Part shown: positions 49,720 through 59,687 of the stretch, in pieces | How the letters are laid out: each line of letters opens with the position of its first letter | How positions within the stretch are numbered: position 1 is the first letter of the stretch | DNA from: Picocystis sp. L7 | Lineage: Eukaryota > Chlorophyta > Picocystophyceae > Picocystales > Picocystaceae | Assembly (NCBI GenBank): GCA_020975725.1 | Contig: QXJR01000028.1 | Coordinates: 248,001 to 312,000, forward strand | Length of the DNA stretch: 64,000 bases | Direction of reading: 5' to 3' | Made by a program: the position numbers and the translations under genes | The notes under the pieces: model-generated | Database searches by the model: none | What the model was told of the DNA's origin: nothing | Seen by the model: the letters and a program-made list of their open reading frames with translations, nothing else

Positions 49720-51799
49720 CCCAGGCGCCAGTGTTGTTGCTCGCAAGTGGACTGCATCTGGTGTTGCTTAGTTTTTTACGCCAAGACAAGAGTCTAGCAC
49801 TCATTGCATCCAGACCGAAAGACATGCGCTTGGTCCCCACCCACAGAAAAATCATGTGAATCGCTCTTCGTTGTTGATGGCTTCAGGCGGTGCTTACTCC
49901 CATAGAGCTTGAGCACTTCGGCATTGCAACCGTGGTCTTTTCCACCTACTTGGCATTGTTTCTTACATCTCTCATCAAGAAAAGCGTGCTTCTTCACGGT
50001 GGAGTGGGTGTACCCTTGCCTGGGTCATGGGCACAGATCGGAAGGAGGTAGTTGGGCTGTACACATGTACGGCTTACACATATCGGAATGCTTGCGAATG
50101 AAACTCGCAATCCAGCAGCATTGGGCAAGCCAGCCGTTGGCATCTGACTCCAGGATATTGGGAGCACCTCTGTATTTAATCGCTAGAATTCGCCAGAGTT
50201 ACCACACGTTCCACCATGCCAGTTTGGCTTGGATCACCCAATTTGAGCGACTCCCCTCTTACGGCTGATAAAAATGCGCTAGTGTTCGGTGCATGCCACT
50301 TCATCTACCAATGGACCTAACCTTTAAGGATGGCCTCGTTTGCTTGCTGTGACATCCTCCGTGTTCGATTCGATTCTCTCGGCTTCTGGCCTTCAACTTC
50401 GCACTAGATCATGTGGGTGTTGCAGGAGCTCGGAGGGCCCAACGCACCTAAAACGTTGAAATCTTCTCACAACCATTTTGCTTCGTCCTTGGCCAGCTCT
50501 TACATTGTTCCTAAAGTATTGCCGCCCGGTATTGCAATTTCCACAATTTCATGACGATGCTAGTGGTGCGCTTTGTTTGTGGAACTTGTTGCGGGCGGCA
50601 AGCGTGTGGTCTATTCTCGCACATGCGTCAAGCGAGCGAGATCTCACATGCGCAAAAGTTCCACCGTTCGGACTTGCATGTTGCCCAAGGTCACGTCCGC
50701 ATCGAGACTTGGAATTCGTGCATAGGCAAGAAGGTCACGAAGCTAGTAGCAATCACTCTATGTTCGTTGCAAATGTACACAAGGCATCTTTGCTAGAGAG
50801 CGGAAAAAGGCGGGAGGGCAAACTTCTAAGAACTATCTTTCATGGATTGGAGGAGTTACGTTTGGCATCTATATCCCTTGGACAAGTTTCAACCTCACGA
50901 AGGTAACAAGAGTCGTTGGCTTTTTAGCTACCTCTTCAAGAGAACAATTGCAGTGAGCGAGGCCCTTTTCAATGCATCGAGCAGAACATTCAGAAAGTAT
51001 GGTTCCGTGGAGAATCGAAGCGCCTACCATCAAGAATACTCTTCGATATCATCATGTGACCGTGGGTGCCCACGATACACGAAAGGTATTAGTTTCTGTG
51101 CATACGCCGGTGCTGTGGCATAGCAATGTAGCTTTTACACACAGTGCTAGAGTGCTCGCAACACCAACGGTGTTAGCACGATTCTTCTTAAATTCAACAT
51201 TACGTGTACCGCTCGAAATTCTTTGTTTGCGGCGAGAGACGTTTCGGGTATCATGTGTAATGCTACCTTTGGACACATTGAGTAGATCCTTCGCAATCTT
51301 CCCGTTTTTGAGAAGTAGGTCGCAACACCATACCATATGATGGTGAAGGAAGGCGTGATTTCGAAGCCGTGGTTGGGCTCGCGATCCCGTTGCCTTGGCT
51401 GCAAAGGGGGTTCGTTTCGTTGCTCTATTCAAGGGAAAGAACTTATTGTGGGTGTTTTGTGTCTTCTTCCGTTGATGTCCATGGTGCGTAGGCGTCCACT
51501 CCCTTGGAAGGACCGGACAGAGATCCTGGTTCCCATTTCGAATGCACGTTGTCGTTGGCATGCCCAGTACATACGTAGGCAATCGTCGCAGCCGTAGGTG
51601 GAACGCTTCCGTTCGGAATCTACCCTCATCCATCGTGTCACCACCGCCACGTCCGAGTGGATTTCTCCCCCCCCCCTCCTCGTCCACGGCCAGGAGAGAA
51701 GAAACTCCCTTGAGGGGGGTTGAGGGAGGTGGAGCCGACGTCTCGACAAACATCCATTCGTCGGCATTGGAAGAACGCCAACCGTCGCATTAGCGGATC
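49720..51799. other. gene-poor spacer, AT-richer
   Basis: 2.1 kb with no supported gene. The last 150 bp have C runs and a GAGAAGAAACT motif at 51696-51706, about 95 bp before the next start, probably promoter. The middle part shows short frames only. Confidence 0.4.
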
Positions 51800-53761
51800 A
51801 TGGCGCGTTCAGGAGGCGGGAACGAGTCCCTGGAGAGATGCATGGAGGCACTGGGTATGCCCAGGTACGCCACCGAAGCCGAGGTGCGCAAGGCCTACAA
51901 GGAACGCGTGCGACAGGTGCATCCCGACAAAGGTGGAGATCCGGAGACCTTCCAGAACATCCAGCGCGCGTACGAAAGGCTCGTGCGAAAATGGGACCAA
52001 GACAGACTGGAGAGGAAGAAAGTGCAGGAGAGGATAGCTGCCAAGGCCAAACGAAGGATCGAAACCCGAGAACTGGAAAAGAAGGAACCGGCAGTCGAAC
52101 CGTCGGACTTGCGGCAGGAGGTGCATGAACTGCACCTCGACGAAAGAAAGCAGGAAGTGGTGCCAAGCGCAGATCTGAAACTCCTGGGAGACGAACAATA
52201 CGATAGCGGAAACTTCGAAAAAGCCCTCCAGTACTACGACGCCGCCGCTGCTTACGCCAAAATAGACAACTTGCTCGAATACGCGGAGCTCTACGAAGCC
52301 AGAGCGAGAACCTACTTTCAACTTGAATCCTACGTAGATGCAGCAGAAGATGCCACGAGATGCATCATGTTGCGACCCATATGGGCTCCCGGCTATTTGG
52401 CAAAAGCCTCGGCCGAAGAGAAGCTGGAACAGTGGGTGGCAGCCCAGCAAAGCTATGCACAGTTGCTGGTGCGCGCCTCGGATGAACAAGTCCTGCAGGT
52501 AGGTAAGGACGGACTGAAGCGCGTGGAAGATATGCTATCGAGACAAAGCTGCTTGGCCATCCTTGTAGGACATGATTTGCCAATCGATCAAATTGCCTTC
52601 CTGCCGGATCCCCTGTCCTTCAAGGATGACTCGATGAGACGGGCGCGATCTCAACATGTACTCGCAACTGCCTCCAAGGACGGGACTGTACGGATATGGC
52701 AAGCCCCCAGCGGCAAGAGCATAGCTGTCGTCAGAGGAAAGCACGGGGGGGTGACCACGATGGCTTGGGCTCCAGATGGGAGTGGTCTGATTGCCATTGG
52801 TCACAAGGATGGGCATTGCCTGCTTTGGGGGGTGGAGCTGGGATCAGAATTTAACGAGGACGCTGCCCATGGTTCAGCAAACTGCTTGTTTGCAATCATG
52901 GCCCACGATGCCGAGGTAAACCATATGGCTTTCGACCGCTTTGGCACTATTCTGGCCACAGCATCCGAAGACCTGTCCTGTAAGGTTTGGAATGTGGAAA
53001 CTGGGGAATTGGTTGTTGCACTACCAACCCTTCACATAGACACAATAAACAAAGTGGTGTTCTCCCCGAATGGGCGGTGCCTTGCAACAGCCTCTGACGA
53101 CCAAGATGCACGGGTATGGGACGTTTACGGCGACGTTGTGGAACCAGGGGGTTGCATCCACACGCTGGGGTGGGAAAGTGGTGCCGTCAATGACATCAGT
53201 TACACTCATGATGGGAGGCTGATCGTAATTGCCACGCACGACGACTCTCCGAACAAGAAATGGTATCGCTTGCTTGTGTGGAGTGCTGTGAGCGGAAGGC
53301 TTTGCAAGTGGTATGACGGCCACGAAAGCATTATTACCTGCATGTCATGGCACCCAAGTCCAGAGGAGGAGGAGGACTATGAGCTGGTCACATCATCGCA
53401 AGATGGCACGCTCCGCTTTTGGTCCATTGCTGGAGAGCCGGCAGGGGCTGGTCAGTGTACTTTGGAAGTAGACGAGCACCGTGGGGAGTTGGTCTACCAG
53501 CCAGGTGTCACACGTCGGCTCTACGAAGGTGCCATTCACAGTGTTCGGTACGATCCTACTGGAACCTTCATTGCAACTGGTTGCCAGGATTGCCGGGTAC
53601 GGGTGTACGGGGCGGAATCAACAGAGTGCCTTGCAGATTGGATTGGACACTCGGGTCCAGTCCGCGATATTGCTTGGAGCACAGACGGCACTCTTCTCGC
53701 TTCTTGTTCTGATGATGGAACTGCACGGATTTGGAAGACGAAGCAAGATAGACTTCTGTAG
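51800..53761 (+). CDS. J-domain/TPR/WD40 fusion protein
   Basis: 653 residues from a clean ATG. Residues about 12-70 are a J domain with the HPD motif (YKERVRQVHPDKGGDPETFQNIQRAYERL), which would stimulate an Hsp70 ATPase. A charged coiled linker follows. Residues about 120-240 hold three TPR-like helix pairs (LKLLGDEQYDSGNFEKALQYYDAAAAYA, YAELYEARARTYFQLESYVDAAEDATRCIML, WAPGYLAKASAEEKLEQWVAAQQSYAQLL). Residues about 255-650 form a WD40 propeller with about seven blades (VLATASKDGTVRIW, ILATASEDLSCKVW, CLATASDDQDARVWD, LVTSSQDGTLRFW, LLASCSDDGTARIW). TPR plus J occurs in DNAJC3/DNAJC7; a WD40 propeller added behind is uncommon. Probably an Hsp70 co-chaperone that recruits a client or complex. 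Confidence 0.93.
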   Translation: MARSGGGNESLERCMEALGMPRYATEAEVRKAYKERVRQVHPDKGGDPETFQNIQRAYERLVRKWDQDRLERKKVQERIAAKAKRRIETRELEKKEPAVEPSDLRQEVHELHLDERKQEVVPSADLKLLGDEQYDSGNFEKALQYYDAAAAYAKIDNLLEYAELYEARARTYFQLESYVDAAEDATRCIMLRPIWAPGYLAKASAEEKLEQWVAAQQSYAQLLVRASDEQVLQVGKDGLKRVEDMLSRQSCLAILVGHDLPIDQIAFLPDPLSFKDDSMRRARSQHVLATASKDGTVRIWQAPSGKSIAVVRGKHGGVTTMAWAPDGSGLIAIGHKDGHCLLWGVELGSEFNEDAAHGSANCLFAIMAHDAEVNHMAFDRFGTILATASEDLSCKVWNVETGELVVALPTLHIDTINKVVFSPNGRCLATASDDQDARVWDVYGDVVEPGGCIHTLGWESGAVNDISYTHDGRLIVIATHDDSPNKKWYRLLVWSAVSGRLCKWYDGHESIITCMSWHPSPEEEEDYELVTSSQDGTLRFWSIAGEPAGAGQCTLEVDEHRGELVYQPGVTRRLYEGAIHSVRYDPTGTFIATGCQDCRVRVYGAESTECLADWIGHSGPVRDIAWSTDGTLLASCSDDGTARIWKTKQDRLL

Positions 53762-53983
53762 CATTGTTGGGGTGAATCCTCCATTGATTACGTGGGCATG
53801 GGTTACCTGGCAGCTGGTATACCTTCCCAAAGGCTGCAGATACCTTCTTATTTCCTAACGATGCAGATCGAGTTGACAGTGTGTGGTGTGCAGAAGTTCC
53901 CCATCAGTTGACCATGGGACGAGCCGCCCACAGCTTACTTGAGCGATGCACCTGTTTTGGAACCGCAAAAAAGCACGAGTCAG

Positions 53984-54713
53984 TCACACGATCAGCGGCG
54001 TTTTGTCGTTCTTTTGCCGCCACACATCTCGTCCCCTTACCTCCTCAAGCCCCCCTTCTGTTGCTTGAATTTTTTCCTTGAGGACCAACACCTCTTTCCT
54101 TCTTGCTTCGAGTGCGACCGTTGCCTTTGCTTTCTGTGCTTCTGCTTCTGACAAGAGGTCCCTCAGAGCTTCCTTTTCCTTCAACTTGAGTTTCATGCGC
54201 TCTAACCTGGCTAGTTGGCTCGGCATGACACTGGCGGGCGGGGGCCTCGGCATGGAGCCGTCCGTTCCATCCACTCCCTGTTCTTCGCACATTTGATCGA
54301 GCATGTTGAGTTTTTCGATGATCTGGTGTTCCTGTGCGATGTCGGAGTACTCCGATCGACAGTTCGACCTGATGCTTTGGACGACCTGCACGTACAGGTC
54401 ATACAGGAGATCATGAAACTCGGGTCCGATGGTCGGAAAGCAATCCTTGAATTCCTGTTCGTTTCGATCCGTTCGTGTCGACCCGTCTCTTTCGGTCAGC
54501 ACTCCGTTCGCACAACTCGCGTTTCGTTCCTCGCCGCGTGCTCTGCGTGGTCCACGGCTCGCCTCCATGCGCCTCGCTTCGTCCACCACGCACCTGGAAG
54601 TCGCAGTTCTGCACCGTCCGATCGACGGCGTTTCCGAAGGCCTTTCGCAGGGCGTGGGCACGTTCTCGTTCTGCAATTCCCTGCTCGGCACGTTCCGCGA
54701 ACGCGCCTTCCAT
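53984..54713 (-). CDS. NNF1: kinetochore MIS12-complex subunit NNF1/PMF1 (two exons)
   Basis: Exons 54594-54713 and 53984-54454 join in phase 0 across a 139-nt GT-AG intron (donor GTGCGT). The 196-residue product reads ALRKAFGNAVDRTVQNCDFQ|EFKDCFPTIGPEFHDLLYDLYVQVVQSIRSNCRSEYSDIAQEHQIIEKLNMLDQMCEEQG, which matches NNF1 (the A(F)...L..t...cs(Y/F).(F)..CFP and LN.LD.(L/M)..E patterns). A long coiled coil follows (LARLERMKLKLKEKEALRDLLSEAEAQKAKATVALEARRKEVLVLKEKI). NNF1 pairs with MIS12 to link the inner centromere to the NDC80 complex. Length is close to human PMF1 (205). The C-terminus runs convergent to the WD40 gene. Confidence 0.82.
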
Positions 54714-55146
54714 GGCTTCGCCTTGCGCTCGAAGACGCGCACGTGCGCGATGCTCCGCGACGAAGTGAAACGAATTCAAACGAGCTCGGCCACTGGCCGG
54801 AGACCGTCCTCGTACGATCCGGGCGGTCCCTCCTCGCGAGCGAGGGAGCGGGGTCCGAACGAAGCCGGGGGAGGGGGCATGGACCGACGAGGATCGAAGG
54901 GGGGGGTTCAACGTTCACATGGGGCTTCGGCCTTGGAGCTGGGGAGGGGGGTCCCCTCGTTTGGCGGGTTCCGACCCATCATCGCAGAGGAGTTCCTTGT
55001 TCGTCCGGGCGGAAACAGACACTTCGATCGTCCTCTGCGGGATACGGATCTCTTCTCCGGGGGTTCGGTCCCCCCCCCCTTCCCTGGCTGTCGGGCAGGT
55101 CCCCTCGGTCGCCCCTTCGCGGTTTCGTGCGGAGTTAACCTCCCTT
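54714..55146. promoter_or_regulatory. left part of the NNF1/RPT2 divergent promoter
   Basis: 433 bp between the NNF1 start and the transposon. Contains GTTAACC at 55134-55140. The rest of the original promoter is on the other side of the insertion (56725-57115). Confidence 0.45.
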
Positions 55147-55155
55147 CGTTCCCTT
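55147..55155. repeat. 9-bp target-site duplication CGTTCCCTT (left)
   Basis: Same nine bases occur at 56716-56724 directly after the element. Confidence 0.85.
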
Positions 55156-55699
55156 GGACGTCCTTAAATCGACGAGAATAGGGGGGCCTTCCATCACGGT
55201 CCTTGTCGATGGGTCGGTCGAATAAAACAAGCCCCACGGACGATTTCCTGCCCAGGAAACGGGGATCCGTCGAGGATTCATCGATATCTTCGATCGAGAT
55301 ACCGACACGTTTCCCGTCATCTTCGCCCCCCACCGACGATCGAACCCATCGAACGCGCATTTGCCCAAGTCCGAACGACCTGAGGAAAATCGGATGCAGG
55401 AAAAGCGACCACGGTAGGAATCACCACCACCCCTCCCCTCCCACAGCCCAGGGACTCAGGCAAAGGGGATCGAACGTGTCGACCTGCGCATGTGCGACCG
55501 TCTCGACTGCTTCGATCCGACGCCACGAACGAAGCCAATCGAGACGGTCGCACACGTGCACGGGAAGATCGAGAGGAGATCGTCGGGATCGGAAACGAAC
55601 GGATCGGTTGGGATTCGTGGCGATGCAGCACGAGACGAAACAGCGAACGAAGCTCCGACACCGTCGCAAACCATCCACCGAACGGGACGGTGCGTCGAA
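55156..55699 (+). repeat. left terminal inverted repeat of the Mutator-like element
   Basis: 544 bp, reverse complement of 56172-56715. Includes a TATCGAT-type motif near 55279. Confidence 0.9.
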
Positions 55700-56171
55700 A
55701 AGTCGATCCCTCCAGACAGCGCTGGAAGCCTCGCTGCTTGGAAGAACCCCATCTAGAACCGGCACGGTGCGAATCCGAGCAAATTCGTTCGCTTCAAGTA
55801 GGGCACGGTGGCACGCCATCGCCACCTCGTCGACCCGCACGGTTGACGCTCCGCCTGTCGAATGCAGAGACGGTGCATGCGACCAACCACGCATCCGGTC
55901 GATCCGATCTTTCTCGTGGATGTGATCAACGCACGTAATTTTCGATCGAACGGTGGTTCGCGGGTGCGTGCTGCTCGTCTGAGCCGGCCTCAACAAAAGG
56001 TGCGGGAGAAGGATGCGGTTCGGAACCAACGACGTCAATGGCGACAGCAGCCTCGCCTTCGTGGCAACCGAGTCGGGTTTGCCACAGCCGAATGGAACGC
56101 GACTGAAGGTATGGTTTGTCGTCGATCCGACACGTTTCGCAAGGTTGCAGACGCTCAGGCCTGCGCCGCTG

Positions 56172-56715
56172 TTCGACGCACCGTCCCGTTCGGTGGATGG
56201 TTTGCGACGGTGTCGGAGCTTCGTTCGCTGTTTCGTCTCGTGCTGCATCGCCACGAATCCCAACCGATCCGTTCGTTTCCGATCCCGACGATCTCCTCTC
56301 GATCTTCCCGTGCACGTGTGCGACCGTCTCGATTGGCTTCGTTCGTGGCGTCGGATCGAAGCAGTCGAGACGGTCGCACATGCGCAGGTCGACACGTTCG
56401 ATCCCCTTTGCCTGAGTCCCTGGGCTGTGGGAGGGGAGGGGTGGTGGTGATTCCTACCGTGGTCGCTTTTCCTGCATCCGATTTTCCTCAGGTCGTTCGG
56501 ACTTGGGCAAATGCGCGTTCGATGGGTTCGATCGTCGGTGGGGGGCGAAGATGACGGGAAACGTGTCGGTATCTCGATCGAAGATATCGATGAATCCTCG
56601 ACGGATCCCCGTTTCCTGGGCAGGAAATCGTCCGTGGGGCTTGTTTTATTCGACCGACCCATCGACAAGGACCGTGATGGAAGGCCCCCCTATTCTCGTC
56701 GATTTAAGGACGTCC
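56172..56715 (-). repeat. right terminal inverted repeat of the Mutator-like element
   Basis: 544 bp, reverse complement of 55156-55699; the coordinates mirror around 55935.5 throughout. Confidence 0.9.
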
Positions 56716-56724
56716 CGTTCCCTT

Positions 56725-57115
56725 TCCTCGCCCTGGTTTCGGACGAGGCGAACCCGGTGCCTTCCCTTCTCCCCGCGGTCCAGAAGGGGACCCACCGGGT
56801 TCAACCCTCCCTTTCGTCGGGGTGGGGATGCAGGGGGGACGAGGTTAATTTCGAGGTTAACCTCCATGGGCACGGGTTTCGGTGGGACGAGATCGACTTG
56901 GACGTGGATCGTGCTTCGATCGGATCGCGCACTTCGGCGACGAAAGACACGCGTAAAAAAGCCTCGCGTGGGTCTCTCGAACCCGTCCAGTGGCTGTGGA
57001 CTGCACCTGCGAGCGGGAAGCGGATCGATCGGAAGAGTGGAGGCGGAGAAGAGGGGGAAGAGTCGCAGCGAAGGCACACAACACCTGGTCGTGAAGGCAC
57101 CAGGAGGAAGCAAGC
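56725..57115. promoter_or_regulatory. right part of the NNF1/RPT2 divergent promoter
   Basis: 391 bp upstream of RPT2. Contains GGTTAATT at 56843-56850 and GGTTAACC at 56855-56862, 12 bp apart, the same paired arrangement as in the SF3B6/MIC10 promoter. Confidence 0.5.
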
Positions 57116-58631
57116 ATGGGAAACGAACAGAGCGGACCCGGTGGGTTCCCAGGTGAAGGGAAGAAAGACGAGAAGAAGGAGAAGAAGAAGTATGAACCAC
57201 CCGCCGCACCCACCCGGGTGGGAAAGAAACTCAGGAAACACAAAGGACCAGACACCTCGCAGAAGCTGCCCACCGTCACGCCCAACACCAAGTGCAAACT
57301 GAGGCTTCTCAAACTAGAAAGGGTCAAAGATTACCTCCTCATGGAAGAAGAATACGTCACCAATCAAGAGAGACTCAAACCGCTCTCCGAAAGGCACGAA
57401 GAAGACCGATCCAAAGTCGACGACCTAAGAGGAACGCCTATGAGCGTGGGAAGCCTCGAAGAGATCATCGATGACAAGTACGTCCCGCACCAGCCGAACA
57501 ACCGAACACAGAACCGAAACTTGCAGCTGACCGAACGACTTCGTGTACGCGAATACCGTCGTGCGAAACACGCAGCCACGCGATCGTGTCGACGTCGGTC
57601 GGACCCGAGTACTACGTGAACATGCTGTCCTTCGTCGACAAAACGCAGCTCGAACCTGGATGCGCGGTGCTGCTGCACAATAAGGTGCGGCGAACAGGAA
57701 AGGCGCACACGCACTCCTCTCGTTTGAAGGGAATGGCTGACAATCGCAAACACTGGTTGGGTTGCGTGAACAGGTACTTTCTGTGGTGGGACTGCTGCAG
57801 GATGACACGGATCCCATGGTCTCCGTGATGAAGGTGGATAAGGCTCCACTGGAATCATATGCAGACGTTGGAGGGCTGGAGGACCAAATACAAGAGATCA
57901 AAGAGGCGGTCGAGCTGCCACTAACGCACCCAGAGCTTTACGAGGACATAGGCATCTCCCCACCCAAGGGGGTGATTCTATACGGAGAGCCTGGTACAGG
58001 CAAGACGCTCCTGGCCAAGGCTGTCGCCAACTCGACTTCTGCTACCTTCTTACGTGTGGTGGGGTCTGAACTGATCCAGAAATACCTCGGGGATGGTCCA
58101 AAGCTGGTGCGTGAGTTGTTCCGCGTGGCAGATGAAATGTCTCCTTCCATCATCTTTATGGATGAAATCGATGCGATCGGCACGAAGAGGTACGATTCTC
58201 AGTCTGGTGGGGAAAGAGAGATCCAGCGTACAATGCTTGAGCTGTTGAACCAAATGGATGGGTTTGATTCGCGTGGGGATATCAAAGTTGTCATGGCAAC
58301 GAACAGGATAGAGACCTTGGATCCAGCCCTACTACGACCTGGGCGTATAGATAGGAAAATCGAGTTTCCTCTGCCAGATCAGAAAACCAAGCGTCGTATT
58401 TTCTCCATCCATACGAACAAGATGACCCTCGCTGAAGATGTGAACCTCGAGGAGTTTGTCATGTCGAAAGATGAGCTATCGGGTGCGGACATCAAAGCCA
58501 TCTGCACTGAATCTGGACTCTTGGCACTGAGAGAGAGGCGCATGAAAGTGAAGCATGCAGACTTCAAGAAAGCGAAGGAAAAAGTCATGTACAAGAAGAA
58601 GGAAGGTGTCCCAGAGGGACTTTATTTGTAA
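57116..58631 (+). CDS. RPT2: 26S proteasome AAA-ATPase RPT2 (three exons)
   Basis: Exons 57116-57477, 57576-57684 and 57774-58631; introns of 98 and 89 nt (donors GTACGT and GTGCGG). The 442-residue product fits RPT2 along its length (human PSMC1, 440). It begins MGNEQSG, the N-myristoylation signal typical of RPT2. Coiled coil about 60-110, OB domain about 110-170 ([33 protein letters not shown] across the first junction), then the AAA domain: Walker [14 protein letters not shown] (Glu where most have Pro), Walker [18 protein letters not shown], the second region of homology [22 protein letters not shown], and the C-terminal HbYX-like end GLYL. RPT2 opens the 20S gate and helps unfold substrates. 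Confidence 0.97.
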
Positions 58632-58682
58632 GCAGCGTCGTTCATTCCCCACACTGTCCCCCCATTCAGCTACATCTTTGCA

Positions 58683-59687
58683 TTACGTCACCCCTTTGAA
58701 TGTGTACAATGGCCGGACACGCTGGAACACCGTTGGGTCGGCAGGATCCCTGCAGGCTGGATCGCTGTGCAGCACGGGCAAGGAGTATGTTGCATTGCAC
58801 AGCCCGCTACAAGTGGGCATATCATACATGGCAATGGTTGTGTCCTTGCAACTTTTGTCACACAGTCTTCTGTCGTCGTCGTGTACGACGTTCAAAGCCA
58901 GCATCCAGGCTCCCACTGTTACGTCCTCATTGTTGAAGAACCGCAGGCTTCCCTCCCTCATGTTGGCTATGTCTGCTGCTGCTCTTCCGGACACTACATA
59001 CGCCGGTCCCCAGGCATGGGTGAAGTAGCTGTCCATGTTTCCCATCAATCTATGCTGTGGTTCGAACCATCGTAAGTTCGGAGTTTTGAAAATCTGTCCG
59101 TTTTTCATGCATCCAACGTAGCCGGATTCGTTTTCTCTCCATTGGGGTATGGCCAGGGAAAGCGCACTTAGCTTCAGGTATACATCGTCGTCGACCTTAA
59201 AGATGTATTCCGGATCAAACATGTCGAGCACCGTTTTGAAGAAGGTGATTGTTTTCTTCGGCAGTCCAAGGTAATGTTCAGTGATGGGCAGTCGCATCAT
59301 ATCTCGGTGTCGGTTCGCTTCTTCTTCCAACCGTGCTTCGTCTTCCGGGACTTGACTGTGTCCAATGACGAATCGGACAACGATCTGATGTTCGCTTTCG
59401 AGCCTTTCTCTTTCTGTTTCGTCTGGGAACCACGTATTTCTCAGCGCGCTCCTCCTGGACTGGTAGTCGTACTTGTGGTTTGCGTTGGGTTTCGGAAATC
59501 CCGTCTGTACACCGACGAAGCACTGGATGCGCTTCCTTTCCGATAGCTTTTCTACAGCCGGTGTTCTTCCTGTTCCGGAAGTGCTCAGGTGTCTCACACC
59601 CATCAGCAGCACTCCAAACAGTGCGAGAGAAGCCAAAGCCAAGCGCATTTTCTCGTCGGTGGTGTGCTTCCTCTTCCGACGCCACAT
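58683..59687 (-). CDS. GT31 beta-1,3-galactosyltransferase-like Golgi enzyme
   Basis: 334 residues from the ATG at 59687; the frame runs on upstream to 60116 but that part is Pro/Ser-rich and not conserved. A basic N-tail and one membrane helix (LALASLALFGVLLMGV) give a type II Golgi topology. The GT31 domain follows: FVGVQTGF, RRSALRNTWF, RFVIGHSQ, YLGLPKKTITFFKTVLDMFDPEYIFKVDDDVYLKL with the DxD-type DDD for Mn2+/UDP-sugar, YVGCMKNGQI, YFTHAWGPAYVVSGRAAADI and NEDVTVGAWMLALNV (the ED(V)..G motif). It probably adds galactose in beta-1,3 linkage to glycoproteins; acceptor unknown. It ends 51 bp from the RPT2 stop. Confidence 0.92.
   Translation of the reverse strand: MWRRKRKHTTDEKMRLALASLALFGVLLMGVRHLSTSGTGRTPAVEKLSERKRIQCFVGVQTGFPKPNANHKYDYQSRRSALRNTWFPDETERERLESEHQIVVRFVIGHSQVPEDEARLEEEANRHRDMMRLPITEHYLGLPKKTITFFKTVLDMFDPEYIFKVDDDVYLKLSALSLAIPQWRENESGYVGCMKNGQIFKTPNLRWFEPQHRLMGNMDSYFTHAWGPAYVVSGRAAADIANMREGSLRFFNNEDVTVGAWMLALNVVHDDDRRLCDKSCKDTTIAMYDMPTCSGLCNATYSLPVLHSDPACRDPADPTVFQRVRPLYTFKGVT

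Larger units (their letters stand above)
55156..56715. mobile_element. non-autonomous Mutator-like DNA transposon with 544-bp terminal inverted repeats
   Basis: 1560 bp. The arms 55156-55699 and 56172-56715 are inverted copies that look identical along all 544 bp with no gap; they flank a unique 472-bp centre. Ends are GGACGTCCTTAAATCG. The element is bordered by the 9-bp direct repeat CGTTCCCTT. Long inverted repeats and a 9-bp target duplication are hallmarks of Mutator-like elements. No transposase is encoded, so it must be mobilised in trans. Each arm holds a smaller hairpin (about 55490-55562) with a near-repeat of TGTGCGACCGTCTCGA on both sides. The centre shows no recognisable gene, though it could be a captured fragment. 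Identical arms and an unblemished duplication point to recent insertion. Confidence 0.9.

Noticed and set aside
55421-56668. A 415-codon frame on the minus strand and a 240-codon frame on the plus strand starting with the same residues
   Set aside because: They are the two arms of the Mutator-like inverted repeat read in opposite directions; the sequence is Arg/Ser-rich and matches no protein.
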